From: Liolophura sinensis
Taxonomy: Eukaryota; Mollusca; Polyplacophora; Chitonida; Chitonidae
Assembly: GCF_032854445.1 (NCBI RefSeq)
Contig: NC_088297.1
Coordinates: 862,169-926,168 of the forward strand
DNA length: 64,000 nt
Direction: 5' to 3'
In this document: positions 1 through 12,400 of the stretch, piece by piece
How the letters are laid out: each line of letters begins with the position of its first letter
How positions within the stretch are numbered: the stretch's first letter is position 1
The notes under the pieces: model-generated
Database searches by the model: none
The model's input: the letters and a program-made list of their open reading frames with translations, nothing else
Told to the model about the DNA's origin: nothing
Translations under genes and position numbers: made by a program

Positions 1-225
1 GGACTCCCTTTAGAGGAGTGCAAAATATATTTGAGAATACTATGAGACTTCAATGTATTAAAAAAATTAAATAACTAGACCATAATGATATGCATATACA
101 TGTAGGTAAGCATTCATGATACCCTGCATCTTTACGGTCACCGGATTATATTTTCATTACATTACTAAGTGCCTCAGGCATGCAATTTTAGCTTCAGTTT
201 TCGAAAAATGTCTATTTTACGTAAT

Positions 226-468
226 TGCACGCTAGCGCAGCGTAATGACCCAGGAGCCTCTCACCAATGCGGTCGCTATGAGTTCATGTCCAGCTCATGC
301 TGGCTTCCTCTCCGACCGTAGGTGGGAAGCTCTTCCAGCAACTTGCGGATGGTCGTGGGTTTCTCCCCTGGCTCTGACCGGTTTCCTCCCATGATAATAC
401 TGGCCACGTCATACAAATGAAATATTCTTGACAACGGCGTAAAACACCAATCAAATAAATAAATAAAT
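226..468 (+). mobile_element. SINE-A copy, 5' truncated
   Basis: Matches the family body from the GCGCTAGCGCAGCG part of the tRNA-like head to the AAATAAATAAATAAA tail. The B-box area (GAGTTCA.GTCC) is present. The first bases of the head (GCCTCCGTGGCTCAG) are missing. Confidence 0.85.
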
Positions 469-639
469 TTTACCTAATTCATTCATAAACAAAGTTGACA
501 GACAGACATGTACATAAACTGCAAATCTGATTAACTCCTGTGTATGTTACCCAACATTCCCCTCATTTTACCTGACACCTACAGTTCTACAGATCCAAAA
601 AAGGTGTTCTGAGGTTTGTTTGGAAATTAAGATTTATGT

Positions 640-842
640 GTTTATTTGATTGGTGTTTTACGCTGTACTCAAGAATATTTCACTTATACGACGGCGGCCA
701 GCATTATGGTGGGTGGAAACCGGGAAGAGCCCGGGGGGAACCCATGACCATCCGCAGGTTGTTGGCAGACCTTCCCACGTACGGCCGTAGAGGAGGCCAG
801 CATGAGCTGGACTTGAACTCACAGTGACCGCATTGGTGAGAG
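640..842 (-). mobile_element. SINE-A copy, reverse, head missing
   Basis: Reverse copy starting at the TTTATTTGATTGGTGTTTTACG tail complement (split for reading: TTTATTTGATTGG then TGTTTTACG) and ending at the GACCGCATTGGTGAGAG part of the head. Confidence 0.85.
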
Positions 843-1009
843 TGGAAATTAAGAAGACATCCTTATACAAAAATGCAAGTTTCAGCACCAAAAATAATAT
901 TTTATCCCTTTTTATAACATTTACCTCTAAAAATTTTGTGTTCTACCATTTTACATTTTTTTGAGGATTGAATTGATTGATTGGTGTTTAATGATATCAG
1001 GAATATATA

Positions 1010-1180
1010 TTTACTTGATTGGTGTTTTATGAAGTACTCAAGAATATGCCAATTACAACAGCCAACATTCAGGTGGGAAGAAAGCGGGCGGGGCCAAGGG
1101 GGGTCCACGACTATTTACAGGTTGCTGGCAGACCCTCTCACTTAGAGATGCAGACAAAGTCAGCATGAGCTCAAGGATAC
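1010..1180 (-). mobile_element. Old, diverged SINE-A copy, reverse
   Basis: ACTTGATTGGTGTTTTATGA, ACTCAAGAATAT, GGTTGCTGGCAGACCCTC and CAGCATGAGCTC follow in family order with many substitutions. Confidence 0.7.
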
Positions 1181-1240
1181 ATGCATTTCACTTACAAGTT
1201 GCAAGTACACAGCGGTGATCAAGTTCATGAGAAAACTTAC

Positions 1241-1312
1241 CTGAAGAAGATTCATCACTGATGTACAGGTGCTGAATACCTGGGCGTGATAAGCTCTACC
1301 TTCACGGGTGGT
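1241..1312 (-). CDS. ECHDC3: ECHDC3 exon 4
   Basis: A 72-base exon, phase 0 at both ends, with a CTGTAG acceptor and a consensus CAG|GTAAGT donor (1240-1235). It encodes TTREGRAYHAQVFSTC followed by TSVMNLLQ, which lines up with the G-R-D-Y-H helix after the D-L-K-E-L motif in ECHDC3. It is too short to stand out by open reading frame alone. No further exon could be recognised in 1-1240. Confidence 0.88.
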
Positions 1313-4300
1313 CTACAGGTGTGACATGGACAAGGTTAATAGACACAAAATGGAGATGGAAAGATAACACGAGTAAAAAGTATCACTAAAAAACATGTAC
1401 CGATCAACTGATAAACAACATTTCACAGATTCAAATACTATCGATTTGTATAGATGCGTTCTGTCAGTTAAGGTTTCGTCTTCTCTTTAGAAGCACACCC
1501 AGCTTTAAAGAAATGCACACAGTCTACACACCAGCTCTTTCAAGTCATGTCCTGCCGAGAAGGCAGGTCCATTATGAGTCAGTATTATGACACGTAGATT
1601 CTCGTCCTTCACCGTCAGGTCAGCATGTAACGTCTCTAGCATGGCCAGAGATAGGGCATTCCTGCGTGCATATAAAAGAAAAGCAAATATCATCATTTTA
1701 AAATTGGTCATTTTTTCCTAAGCGCAACAACTACTGACGAAAGAATTATGACAATATGACAGACCAGTAAAATCCTTTTTTTGAAAATTCTGTATAAATT
1801 TTTTGATCTCGTAATTCGCCCCTGTCAGTGATACAATAGCAAAGATGAAAATTTTCAATATTCCACATGTTATATTAATAAACCAACGTTTTGATTGGTC
1901 ACCTGTACTTTCACTGACGAGATCATCCAATGAAAGAGTACAACCGCATACTGGACTACTTCTATTTCTTGTTGCCGTGGAAAAAAAAAAGCCAGGCTGG
2001 CAATCACTTACCACAGCTGTTTCTTGGTACTTAACAGTTAAGTTTTTTGGACACTGGATATGCATAAAATTTATCTACATGAAAAGTGAAAAATAGCAAA
2101 GGTGGGTGAAAGGCAATAAAGCACCTGACGCTGTACACCTAAATGATCTGAGGCTAAAACAAGGTGCTCACAAACATGAGTTAACCTTCAATGACAGCAG
2201 CATGCCTCTGTATCAGATTTTCACAAAATTACTACAAACTTACCTTACTACTTTGCAGAGCACCAAAGAGTTGTTTCCTGTGTATGAACTGGTCTACAAG
2301 ATTATTCTTAGATTTAGTCCATTTTATTTGCCACCTCTATCATGGTATTTGGTCCCACTGTGAACCCTTAGATTTAACATCACGTCCACCATCGCATGGA
2401 AAAAGTCCAAAACAGCACCAAAATCAAGCCCTTTGAAACATTACAGACACTGTTTTGTTGCATTCTCCAAGTTCCAAGACAGTCAGTAAGACCAGCAAAT
2501 AACTTTTGAGGTGAACTGTTTTCGTTACAAGCCTATATTTGAACATTTCGTTCAGTGTGATTTTAAAAATCGCCCTGTCATCCCCTAACATTATAGTGAT
2601 ATGACCTAGATTTAGGTCGCAATTTTGGAACCAAATGTTTCAATGAATGATTAGTTATGAATGCTAATATTTTCGATAAAAAAATTAAAGCTCATCATCT
2701 AATCGTACATTAACGAAGTGTGTTGTGTTATGTTTTCTGATCACAAAAAATCATAGATTTCCTCAATGTTTTCCAGAACTATATTTAGTGAAATGTGTGG
2801 TTTGGTTCCAAATGTTTCACGTGTGTTGATATCAGTACGCATCTCATTTACACACTTGTCAAAACAAACACACACTGTCTTGTATATCAACCACATAAAA
2901 CCGTTCAAAATAAATTATGGGATAAATAGGATATGCGATTCGTGACGCATTATATCCAATTTATTAAACTCATGATGTAATTTTCATTTGTTTCTTGCCA
3001 AAGGTTCGGAGCAAATAAAAATTACACCACTGGTTAAATACAACCGATATAATGGATCACTCATTGTATACCTTTTATGTCTCTTTTAGACCATATTTTA
3101 TGACAATAAATACATGACAATACAAATACAGTCAAAGGCACAAATTACAGGTTTGATACTCAAGGTATAATGGATCACTCATTGTATACCTTCTATGTCT
3201 ATTTTAGAACATATTTTATCACAAGGAATACATGCACAGTCAAAGGTACAAATTACAGGTTTGATACGGCTTAATCTGATGCGTCACCTGGCCTTTCATA
3301 TTAACTTACCTGTATATTTAAAACGAAAATTTGAGAACATTCCTTCTCTCTTTATCAACCCCATGACATAAAAGTAGTGCTTAGGCCAGACAAAAAATAC
3401 CTAAAAAGCCTCACTTTACATGTATTTAGTTCTGAGTGAGTGAGTGAGGGCTTGGATTTTAACCTCATACTCAACAATTTTTCAGTCATATGACAACAAA
3501 GGAGTCCTTAGAGTGCATGTACGTGTAATGTGCCTCCTTGTTGCAGGACAGATTTCCACCGCTCTTTATATCAAGTGCTGCTTCAATGAGACGCCTTAAC
3601 GAAGGCAAGTCAGCCGGCCCACCCCAGCCATTATACTGATACAGGTCAACCAGTCACTGCACTATCCTCTTAATGCTAGACGCCAAGGTAGGAAGCTACA
3701 ACTTCCTCTTTTAATGTCTTAGTTGTGACCCGACCCAGGATTGAACCTGGAGCAGACGCTCTACTAACCACGCTAGCGGGACCGGTTGTATTTATTTCTG
3801 TGAAAAACTGTAATATGTTTTTTGATGTAACTGATACTCTGGTGTACTATATATCTTCCATGGCTTCCAAGTCAGTAATTTTGCCAGTTTCTGAGAATTC
3901 TTTTTATTTCAGAAAAGTGTTTTGAGTTTTGCAAGGTAGAACATCATCTTATTGGAAAATGCAAGTTTCAACAACAAACATACCTTTTTTGTAATATTTT
4001 CGAATAATTATTTGCTTCCAAAAATGCACTTTTTGGAGTGTGATCAGCACAAAAAAAATTGCAATAAAACCAACCTTCGCTTGGAATCGTTGAGGCATAT
4101 GGTCCTGACACCATTGTCATCATTACGTATGGTGAGAGAGATGGGTGGCTTCTGCACAGGCTGAGATAATAAGCGTCTGCTGGATGAAATTCCTCTGGTA
4201 ACAAACTGTGAAAAAAAACAGCAAAATGAGAGGTTGAGATCAAAGTGTCTTTAATTTTAGCCCAGGTTCTAATGCGAAATTATTACTTCACTTTATACAG

Positions 4301-5827
4301 CTGCATGAAAATGCTTTGATTTATTTATTTATTTGATTCGTGTTTTACGACGTACTCAAGAATATTTCACTTCTACGACGGCGGCCAGCATTATGGTGGG
4401 TGGAAACCAGGCATAGCCCGGGGCAAACCCACAACCATCTGCAGGTTACTGACAGACCTTCCCACATACGGCCGGAGAGGAAGCCAGCATGAGCTGGACT
4501 TGAACTCACAGCGACCGCATTGGTTAGAGGCTCCTTGGTCATTACGCTGCGCTAGCACGCTAACCGACTGAGCCACGGAGGCCCTGAAAATGCTTTGAGG
4601 GGTGTAACCTAACCTAAACATGAAAAATAGGGTAGGTCTGACAGTAGCATGAAATTGCAGCCTAATGATGTCTTATATTTACTGATATGCGGAAACTGTT
4701 GCCATCCTTAGTCCGGATGATGAGTTCACTCAATCATCACATTATACCTGTATGTAGCCACCCCATCAGCAAAGCTTGCTGTAAATGCAATACTTAACAT
4801 CCAAATCCCAATCCATAACATGGTCTGTTTCCAAGCATAAACATTTGTGTACCTTTTGCATCCCATGACACTGACATTTTTTGGGATATTTCCTCAGAAA
4901 ATTTCAATCTCGAAAATAAGATGTGTTTTGAGCTACGTGCTGCATGATTGACCTCAACTGGTGCATCAATCACAATGAGAAACTGACATCACCTAATGTA
5001 TGTCACAAACCTGTCAAAGTATTTCAATCTATAGAACAGTTCAACATGTAAAGGTGGGCAATGATGTTGTTTTGAAAGCTGACTGTTGAGTAAAGTAGAA
5101 GTAAGAAGCGCCAGATGCTTTCAAAATGACTAGAAATCGAGGTATTGGCTGCAAGTTATTTTTGTTTCAAAACGTCAACCACAGGTGCATGTGTCCTGTG
5201 CGAAAACAACAGCAGCACATGTAAAAAGACGACATGTTGACATCTGTGAGTAGGACATGAAAGCACGATATCATGGAATTACCACTGGTATAAGCCATGC
5301 AATGAGATAAAAATTGTCCAAGAGACTGCGAAGCAGATGTCGACTTTAATTCACCTGGGGCCACTTTCATGAAGCTCACTTGGTTAGGTAGGCCCTTAAC
5401 TACCATCGCAACATATGTTGTTTAGATATAAACTGCACTCGGCTAAGGGGTACTTAACACTAAGTAAGCTTCATGAAACCCGCCCCTGACTTGCCCGTGA
5501 CACATAAGTTTTGGCTTGTCTTTTACGTTTCGCAGACTTGTTTTGTCATGGATGGTTTCTCTGTTGTACAGACCTTACCAACTATTAAAGGTTCCCACAC
5601 GATTTTTTGGTTAATCACATAGTACTTGGGAATTCGCTTTTTATTTTCTGGCCACTGAAAAATGAAACTACTGAATTAAACCGAAATGCAAATTTTAAAG
5701 TTGAGATTGCTGTCAGGTGGAGTCACGTCCTGCTTTTCACAATGAGCATCTGAAAAGGGGCTCGTTGACTAGCAAAACGGCAAACCCAGATTTTACAACT
5801 GCCTCGAGATGTAAAGGTTTGTGACAT
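1241..5827 (-). CDS. ECHDC3: ECHDC3-like enoyl-CoA hydratase domain protein, 5' part (partial gene)
   Basis: Crotonase-superfamily protein; the vertebrate member is a mitochondrial enoyl-CoA hydratase-like protein of uncertain substrate. I joined four minus-strand exons: 5741-5827, 4075-4205, 1532-1661 and 1241-1312. All junction phases agree (0, 2, 0), giving about 140 residues. The joined product reads through the family's N-terminal strand (KRRNALSLAML, about residues 71-81), the first oxyanion-hole segment (PAFSAGHDLKEL, about 105-116) and the following helix (REGRAYHAQVFSTC). These match human ECHDC3 as I know it. The second half, with the A-A-A-G-C-Q-L type motif, is missing and should lie left of base 1. 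The N terminus is rich in Arg and Ser, as expected of a mitochondrial leader, but the start exon is inferred. The gene is divergent from the membrane-protein gene at 6423. Family assignment is firm; completeness is unknown. Confidence 0.87.
1532..1661 (-). CDS. ECHDC3: ECHDC3 exon 3 (oxyanion-hole segment)
   Basis: This 130-base exon lies between a GCACGCAG acceptor and a GTGTGT donor. It encodes NALSLAMLETLHADL, then VIILTHNGPAF and SAGHDLKEL. The A-F-S-A-G-H-D-L motif supplies a backbone NH of the crotonase oxyanion hole. It is the best-conserved piece of the gene and carries the family call. Confidence 0.92.
3050..3270. repeat. Imperfect 118-bp tandem duplication
   Basis: TAATGGATCACTCATTGTAT starts near 3050 and again near 3168. 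The two units then run in parallel (ATGTCT.TTTTAGA.CATAT, CAAATTACAGGTTTGATAC) with a few differences. Confidence 0.85.
3434..3785 (-). mobile_element. SINE-B copy, full length, reverse
   Basis: Second tRNA-derived family. The complement of its 3' end (GAGTGAGTGAGTGAGGGCTT) is at the left. The tRNA-like head, with the B-box complement GGATTGAACCTGG, is at the right. Confidence 0.85.
4075..4205 (-). CDS. ECHDC3: ECHDC3 exon 2
   Basis: The exon has a strong acceptor (a run of T then CACAG before 4205) and a GTTGGT donor after 4075. Its 131 bases give 43 codons plus two bases (AG). The product contains RGISSSRRLLSQ, a leader-like stretch, then PPISLTIRNDDNGVRTICL, the first beta-strands of the crotonase fold, and ends in DSKR. 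The split codon AG|G restores the family's KRRNALS motif across the junction with exon 3. Confidence 0.87.
4319..4583 (-). mobile_element. SINE-A copy, near full length, reverse
   Basis: Runs from the TTTATTTATTTATTTGATT tail complement to GAGCCACGGAGGCC, the complement of the GGCCTCCGTGGCTC head. The A-box and B-box regions are both recognisable. Confidence 0.9.
5357..5486. mobile_element. MITE-like element with terminal inverted repeats
   Basis: The left end reads GGGGCCACTTTCATGAAGCT. The complement of the right end reads GGGGCGGGTTTCATGAAGCT and continues in parallel. The 130-bp unit has no coding capacity. No clear target-site duplication could be picked out by eye. Confidence 0.65.
5741..5827 (-). 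CDS. ECHDC3: Probable ECHDC3 exon 1 (start codon and leader)
   Basis: Proposed from context only. An ATG at 5827-5825 opens 29 codons rich in Arg, Lys, Ser and Gln with no Asp or Glu (MSQTFTSRGSCK...), like a mitochondrial targeting peptide. The frame ends in phase 0 at a GTGAAA donor (5740-5739), which fits the phase-0 start of the next exon. The donor is weak, and the frame is open further upstream to an ATG near 5929, so another start or another first exon remains possible. Confidence 0.4.
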
Positions 5828-6135
5828 TTTCGTGCCTGGCGACAGAAAGGCCACAAGACGAACTAACTGAGGCTCGTTGGGCAAACTTATTGTTGTTCTG
5901 AACACTTCATGTTTTCTCTTTCCCTTCACTTCCCTAACTTTGTTTGGAGTTCATATGTGCGACGGGGATAGAGCTTTGTGTTTTTTCTCAGCTTTGGACA
6001 TTCAGGGACACTTGTATTTATTCTCCGATTCTTACCAAAGGACTTTCTACTGCAACTTTCCAAAGCTTGCAAATGTTTCGTCCATGAACCAGCGCCATTG
6101 CTCCGCTAAGCACGTGCTTGTGTTATGCCAAAGGT

Positions 6136-6157
6136 CATTGGTCCAAGCAAACCAATG
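6136..6157. promoter_or_regulatory. Inverted pair of CCAAT boxes
   Basis: CATTGGT and ACCAATG form a perfect inverted repeat with an 8-base spacer. Paired CCAAT boxes of opposite orientation are typical NF-Y sites in bidirectional promoters. Confidence 0.5.
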
Positions 6158-6280
6158 AAAAGCCATGTTAGAAAAAATATGGGCGTGGCCTTGTCTGTCA
6201 ATAATTGTCACCTAACGTCAGCCCGCCCCAGAGCAACGAAATGTTTATCTGTTATTTATATGGACACAGACAAACATATG

Positions 6281-6286
6281 TATAAA
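6281..6286 (+). promoter_or_regulatory. TATA-box candidate for the membrane-protein gene
   Basis: TATAAA lies 142 bases before the ATG at 6423, a distance that would allow a 5' leader of about 110 bases. No experimental support. Confidence 0.35.
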
Positions 6287-6422
6287 TCTAGGCTGATTTT
6301 ACCAAATGCCAACTCATGATGTTGCTCACGGATTAACTGTGGATTTCCCAGTAGGGTTGGAAATTTGTGATCAACAGCCAGGATATATTGTCACACATTA
6401 AATCACGTGTCGACCGGTGAAG

Positions 6423-6477
6423 ATGAAAGGAGTTGTTTTGTGTTTTACCTTAGCACAAGTGCTCTTCACTTTGACAG
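6423..6477 (+). CDS. Exon 1: signal peptide
   Basis: ATG with AAG at -3 (context GTGAAGATGA) opens MKGVVLCFTLAQVLFTLT, a typical signal peptide. It is followed by one base of a split codon and a consensus ACAG|GTAAGA donor (phase 1). The exon is very short; it is supported by the donor and by the matching phase of exon 2. Confidence 0.7.
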
Positions 6478-9400
6478 GTAAGAACAGTGTGTATGAATTT
6501 TCAAACATCGCTCTTTCTGGGGTAATTGGGGATGGGTGTGGAAGTGGGCGTGGAATTGATTGTTTCAACAAGCAATACAATTTCATCTGTATTGCAACAG
6601 ATTAAACATCAATCAAATAAATAAATAAACCACCTGGATTGAGATTTGAATGTGTAGGCCTACGGTACGTTTTGTCCTGGAGTTACATGTCTCTAATAAA
6701 TCTCTTTAGTATTTCCCCCTCTGTGGTTGTGGCCATTGTAACTATTAACGAAATATTTATTTATTTATTTGATTGGTGCTTTACGACGCACTCAAGAATA
6801 TTCACTTATACGGCGGCGACCAGCATTATGGTTGGAGTAAACGCACGACCATCCACAGGTTGCTGACGGAGCTTCCCACGTACCGCCGGGGATGAAGCCA
6901 GCATGGACGAAATAAATATATTTTAATAGGGTACAGTATTGGCCTACATGTTATGTGTCTGTTCAGACAGATCGCAGTAATCTGTCACCATCACCAATGT
7001 AAACAGATAAGTTAATGGGAAATATCAGAGAAATAATAGTACAGAAAATAATAAAGAATTAATTTAGCTATCACCAGATCAAGGGGGAATACTCATGTTG
7101 TTCTCCACACTGTTGTCCCGTTGGAGGTTATGTCCCTTGGAATGTCTCGGACGATGAGACGTATTAACAAAAAAAGCTGTGAATTGTAGCTATGCTGTAT
7201 AATAATATTCGGATATCATAAAATATGATATTGTCTTGAAAATGTTGTATAATTGCAAATGAATAAGAAATACAGACAGGCTTATCATGCACGACGTCCC
7301 AAAAAACGTCGAAACGAATACCGTATGAATGCTTCGTTTTGCTTGCTGGTCACGGAGTATTTTTAAACTGGCAGTTGGGGGCTTCCGTGGCTCAGTCGGT
7401 TAGCGCGCTAGCGCAGCGCAATGGAGCCTCTCACCAATGCGGTCGCTGTGAGTTCAAGTCCAGCTCATACTGGCTTCCTCTCCGGCCGTACGTGGGAAGG
7501 TGGTCGTGGGTTTCCCCCGGGCTCTGCCCGCTTTCCACCCACCATAACACTGGCCGCCGTCGTATAGGCCTAAGTGAAATATTCTTGAGTACGGCGTAAA
7601 ACACCAATCAAATAAATCCAGTAAAATTTAATGATGACTGAAACTTGTTTTTCATTACATGTCTTATTTGTATTTATTTCTTCTAATTTAGTTTTCAATG
7701 TATTGAATATTGATAGTTTGGCCTATTTATGGAATATCCCCTACTGCCCTTCCATCATGTTTTATGTCCGCAATACACTGAGCCCATCCATCATGTTTTA
7801 CCGGTGTGTCCACAGTACACTGAGCCCATCCATCATGTTGTACCGGTGTGTCCGCAATACACTGAGCCCATCCATCATGTTTTACTGGTGTGTCCACAGT
7901 ACAATGAGCCCATCCCTCATGTTTTGCTGGTGTGTCCGCAATACACTGAGCCCATCCATGATGTTTTACCGCCGTGTTCCGCAGTGCACTGAGCCCATCC
8001 ATGATGTTTTACCGCCGTGTTCCGCAGTGCACTGAGCCCATCCATCATGTTTTTTTGGTGTGTCCGCAGTGCACTGAGCCCATCCATCATGTTTTTTTGG
8101 TGTGTCCGCAGTGCACTGAGCCCATCCATCATGTTTTACTGGAGTGTGTTCGCAGTACACTAAGCCCATCCATCATGTTTTACTGGTGTGTGTCCGCAGT
8201 GCACTGAGCCCATCCATCAGGATTTACAGGTGTGTGTTCGCAGTACACTGAGCCCATCCATCATGTTTTACTTGTGAGTCCGCAATACACTAAGCCCATC
8301 CATCATGTTTTACTGGTGTGTCCGCAGTGCACTGAGCCTTTCCATCATGTTTAACTGGTGTGTCCGCAATGCACTGAGCCCATTCATCATGTTTTACTGG
8401 TGTGTCCGCAATACACTGAGCCCATCCATCATGTTTTACTGGCATGTCCGCAATACACTGAGCCCATCCATCAGGCTTTACTGGTGTGTCCGCAATACAC
8501 TGAACCCATCCATGATGTTTTACTGGTGTGTTCGCAATACGCGTAGCCCATCCATCATGTTTTACTAATGTGTCCGCAATACACTGAGCCTGTCCATCAT
8601 GTATAACTGGTGTGTCCGCAATACACTGAGCCCATTCATCAGGTTTTACTGGTGTGTTCTCAATACAATGAGCCCATTCATCAGGTTTTACTGGTGTGTT
8701 CTCAATACACTGAGCCCATCCTTCATGTTTTACTGGTGTGTCCGCAATACACTGAGCCCATCCATCATGTATAACTGGTGTGTCCGCAATACACTGAGCC
8801 CATCCATGATGTTTTACTGGTGTGTTCGCAATACACTGAGCCCATCCATCATGTTTTACTGGCATGTCCGCAATACACTTAGCCTTTCCATCATGTTTAA
8901 CTGGTGTGTCCGCAATGCACTGAGCCCATCCATCAGGTTTTACTGGCATGTCCGCAATACACTGAGCCTTTCCATCATGTTTAACTGGTGTGTCCGCAGT
9001 GCACTGAGCCCATTCATCAGGTTTTACTGGTGTGTTCTCAATACACTGAGCCCATCCATCATGTTTTACTGGCGTGTCCGCAATACACTGAGCCTTTCCA
9101 TCATGTTTAACTGGTGTGTTCGCAATGCACTGAGACCATTCATCAGGTTTTACTGGTGTGTCCGCAATACACTGAGCCCATCCATCATGTTTTACTGGTG
9201 TGTCCGCAATACACTGAGCCCATCCATCATGTTTTACTGGTGTGTCCGCAATACACTGAACCCATCCATGATGTTTTACTGGTGTGTTCGCAATACACTG
9301 AGCCCATCCATCATGTTTTACTAATGTGTCCGCAATACACTGAGCCTGTCCATCATGTTTTACTGGTGTGTCCGCAATACACTGAGCCCATTCATCAGGT

Positions 9401-12400
9401 TTTACTGGTGTGTTCTCAATACACTGAGCCTATACTTCACGTTTTACTGGTGTGTCCGCAGTACACTGAGCCCATCCATTATGTTTTACCGGTGAGTTCG
9501 CAATACACTGAGCCCATCCATCATGTTTTACTGATGTGTCCGCAGTACACTGAGCCCATCCATCATGTTTTACTGGTGTGTCCGCAGTGCACTAAGCCCA
9601 TCCATCATGTTTTACTGGTGTGTCCGCAGTACACTGAGACCATCCATGATGTTGTACTGGTGTGCCTGCAGTACACTGAACCCATCCATCATGTTTTACT
9701 GGTGTGTCCGCAATACACTGAGCCCATCCATCAGGTTTTACTGGTGTGTCCGCAATACACTGAGCCTGTCCATCATGTATAACTAGTGTGTCTGCAATAC
9801 ACTGAGCCCATTCATCAGGTTTTACTGGTGTGTTCTCAATACACTGAGCCCATCCTTCATGTTTTACTGGTGTGTCCGCAATACACTGAGCCCATCCATC
9901 ATGTATAACTTGTGTGTCCACAATACACTGAGCCCATCCATCACGTTTTTTTGGTGTGTTCACAGTACACTGAGCCCATCCATGATGTTTTACCGTCGTG
10001 TCCGCAGTGCACTGAGCCCATCCATGATGTTTTACTGGTGTGTCCGCAGTGCACTGAGCCCATCCATCATTTTTTTTTGGTGTGTCCGCAGTGCACTGAG
10101 CCCATCCATCATGTTTTACCGGTGTGTCCGCAGTGCACTGAGCCCATCCATCATGTTTTACTGGTGTGTGTTCGCAGTACACTAAGCCTATCCATCATGT
10201 TTTACTGGTGTGTGTCCGCAGTGCACTGAGCCCATCCATCAGGTTTTACTGGTGTGTGTTTGCAGTACACTGAGCCCATCCATCATGTTTTACTTGTGTG
10301 TCCGCAATACACTGAGCCTGTCCATCATATATAACTGGTGTCTCCGCAATACACTGAGCCCATTCATCAGGTTTTACTGGTGTGTTCTCAGTACACTGAG
10401 CCCATCCATTATGTTTTACCGATGAGTTCGCAATACACTGAGCCCATCCATGATGTTTTACAGGCGTGTCCGCTGTACACTGAGCCCATCCATCATGTTT
10501 TACTGGTGTTTCCACAGTACACTGAGCCCATCCATCATGTTTTACCGGCGTGTCCGCAGTACACTGAGCCTATCCATCATGTTTTACTGGTGTGTGTCCA
10601 CAGTACACTGAGCCCATCCATTATGTTTTACCGGTGTGTCCGCAGTACACTGAGCCCATCCATCATGTTTTTTTGGTGTGTCCGCAGTGCACTGAGCCCA
10701 TCCATCATGTTGTACCGGTGTGTCTGCAATACACTGAGCCCATCCATCATGTTTTTTTGGTGTGTCCGCAGTACACTGAGCCCATCCATCATGTTTTACT
10801 GGTGTGTCTGCAATACACTGAGCCCATCCATCATGTTTTACTGGCGTGTCCTCAGTACGCTGAGCCCATCCATCATGTTTTACTAATGTGTCCGCAGAGC
10901 ACTGAGCCCATCCATCATGTTTTACTGGTGTGTCCACAGTACACTGAGCCCATCCATGATGTTTTAGTGGTGTGTCCGCAATACACTGAGCCCATCCATC
11001 ATGTTTTTTTGGTGTGTCCGCAGTGCACTGAGCCCATCCATCATGTTTTACCGGCATGTCCGCAGTACACTGAGCCTATCCATCATGTTTTACTGGTGTG
11101 TGTCCACAGTACACTTAGTCCATCCATGATGTTTTACCGGTGTGTCCGCAGTACACTGAGCCCATCCATCATGTTTTTTTGGTGTGTCCGCAGTGCACTG
11201 AGCCCATCCATCATGTTTTATTGGTGTGTCCGCAGTACACTGAGACCATCCATGATGTTGTACTGGTGTGCCTGCAGTACACTGAACCCATCCATCATGT
11301 TTTACTGGTGTGTCCGTAGTGCACTGAGCCCATCCATGATGTTTTACTGGTGTGTCCGCAGTGCACTGAGCCCATCCATCATGTTTTTTTGGTGTGTCCG
11401 CAGTGCACTGAGCCCATCCATCTTGTTTTACCGGTGTGTCCGCAGTGCACTGAGCCCATCCATCATGTTTTACTGGTGTGTGTTTGCAGTACACTAAGCC
11501 CATCCATGATGTTTTACTGGTGTGTGTCCACAGTGCACTGAGCCCATCCATCAGGTTTTACTGGTGTGTGTTTGCAGTACACTGAGCCCATCCATCATGT
11601 TTTACTTGTGTGTCCGCAATACACTGAGCCTTTCCATCATATATAACTGGTGTGTCCGCAATACACTGAGCTCATTCATCAGGTTTTACTGGTGTGTTCT
11701 CAGTACACTGAGCCCATCCTTCACGTTTTACTGGTGTGTCCGCAGTACACTGAGCCCATCCATTATGTTTTACCGATGAGTTCGCAATACACTGAGCCCA
11801 TCCATGATGTTTTACAGGCATGTCCGCTGTACACTGAACCCATCCATCATGTTTTACTGGTGTTTCCACAGTACACTAAGCCTATTCATCATGTTTTACC
11901 AGCCTGTCTGCAGTACACTGAGCCTATCCCTCATGTTTTACTGGTGTGTGTCCACAGTACACTGAGCCCATCCATTATCTTTTACCGGTGTGTCCGCAGT
12001 ACACTGAGCCCATCCATTATGTTTTACCGGTGAGTTCGCAATACACTGAGCCCATCCATCATGTTTTACTGATGTGTCCGCAGTACACTGAGCCCATCCA
12101 TCATGTTTTACTGGTGTGTCCGCAGTGCACTAAGCCCATCCATCATGTTTTACTGGTGTGTCCGCAGTACACTGAGACCATCCATGATGTTGTACTGGTG
12201 TGCCTGCAGTACACTGAACCCATCCATCATGTTTTACTGGTGTGTCCGCAATACACTGAGCCCATCCATCAGGTTTTACTGGTGTGTCCGCAATACACTG
12301 AGCCTGTCCATCATATATAACTGGTGTCTCCGCAATACACTGAGCCCATTCATCAGGTTTTACTGGTGTGTTCTCAGTACACTGAGCCCATCCATTATGT

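Larger units (their letters stand above)
1..1240 (-). other. Intron of ECHDC3 running off the left edge
   Basis: I see no coding exon here. The stretch contains three decayed copies of the tRNA-type SINE (226-470, 640-842, 1010-1180) and a further 35-base SINE scrap near 968-1003. Confidence 0.6.
1662..4074 (-). other. ECHDC3 intron 2
   Basis: Non-coding AT-rich sequence. It holds a tandem duplication at 3050-3270 and an SINE-B copy at 3434-3785. No further exon seen. Confidence 0.6.
4206..5740 (-). other. ECHDC3 intron 1
   Basis: Non-coding. It contains a full-length reverse SINE-A (4319-4583) and a short MITE-like element (5357-5486). The rest shows no recognisable structure. Confidence 0.45.
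5828..6422. promoter_or_regulatory. Head-to-head intergenic region, probable bidirectional promoter
   Basis: About 595 bases separate the proposed ECHDC3 start (minus) from the start of the membrane-protein gene (plus). The stretch holds an inverted pair of CCAAT boxes, a CACGTG E-box near 6110, a CCGCCCC GC-box near 6225 and a TATAAA near 6281. Shared promoter use is inferred from this layout. Confidence 0.5.
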
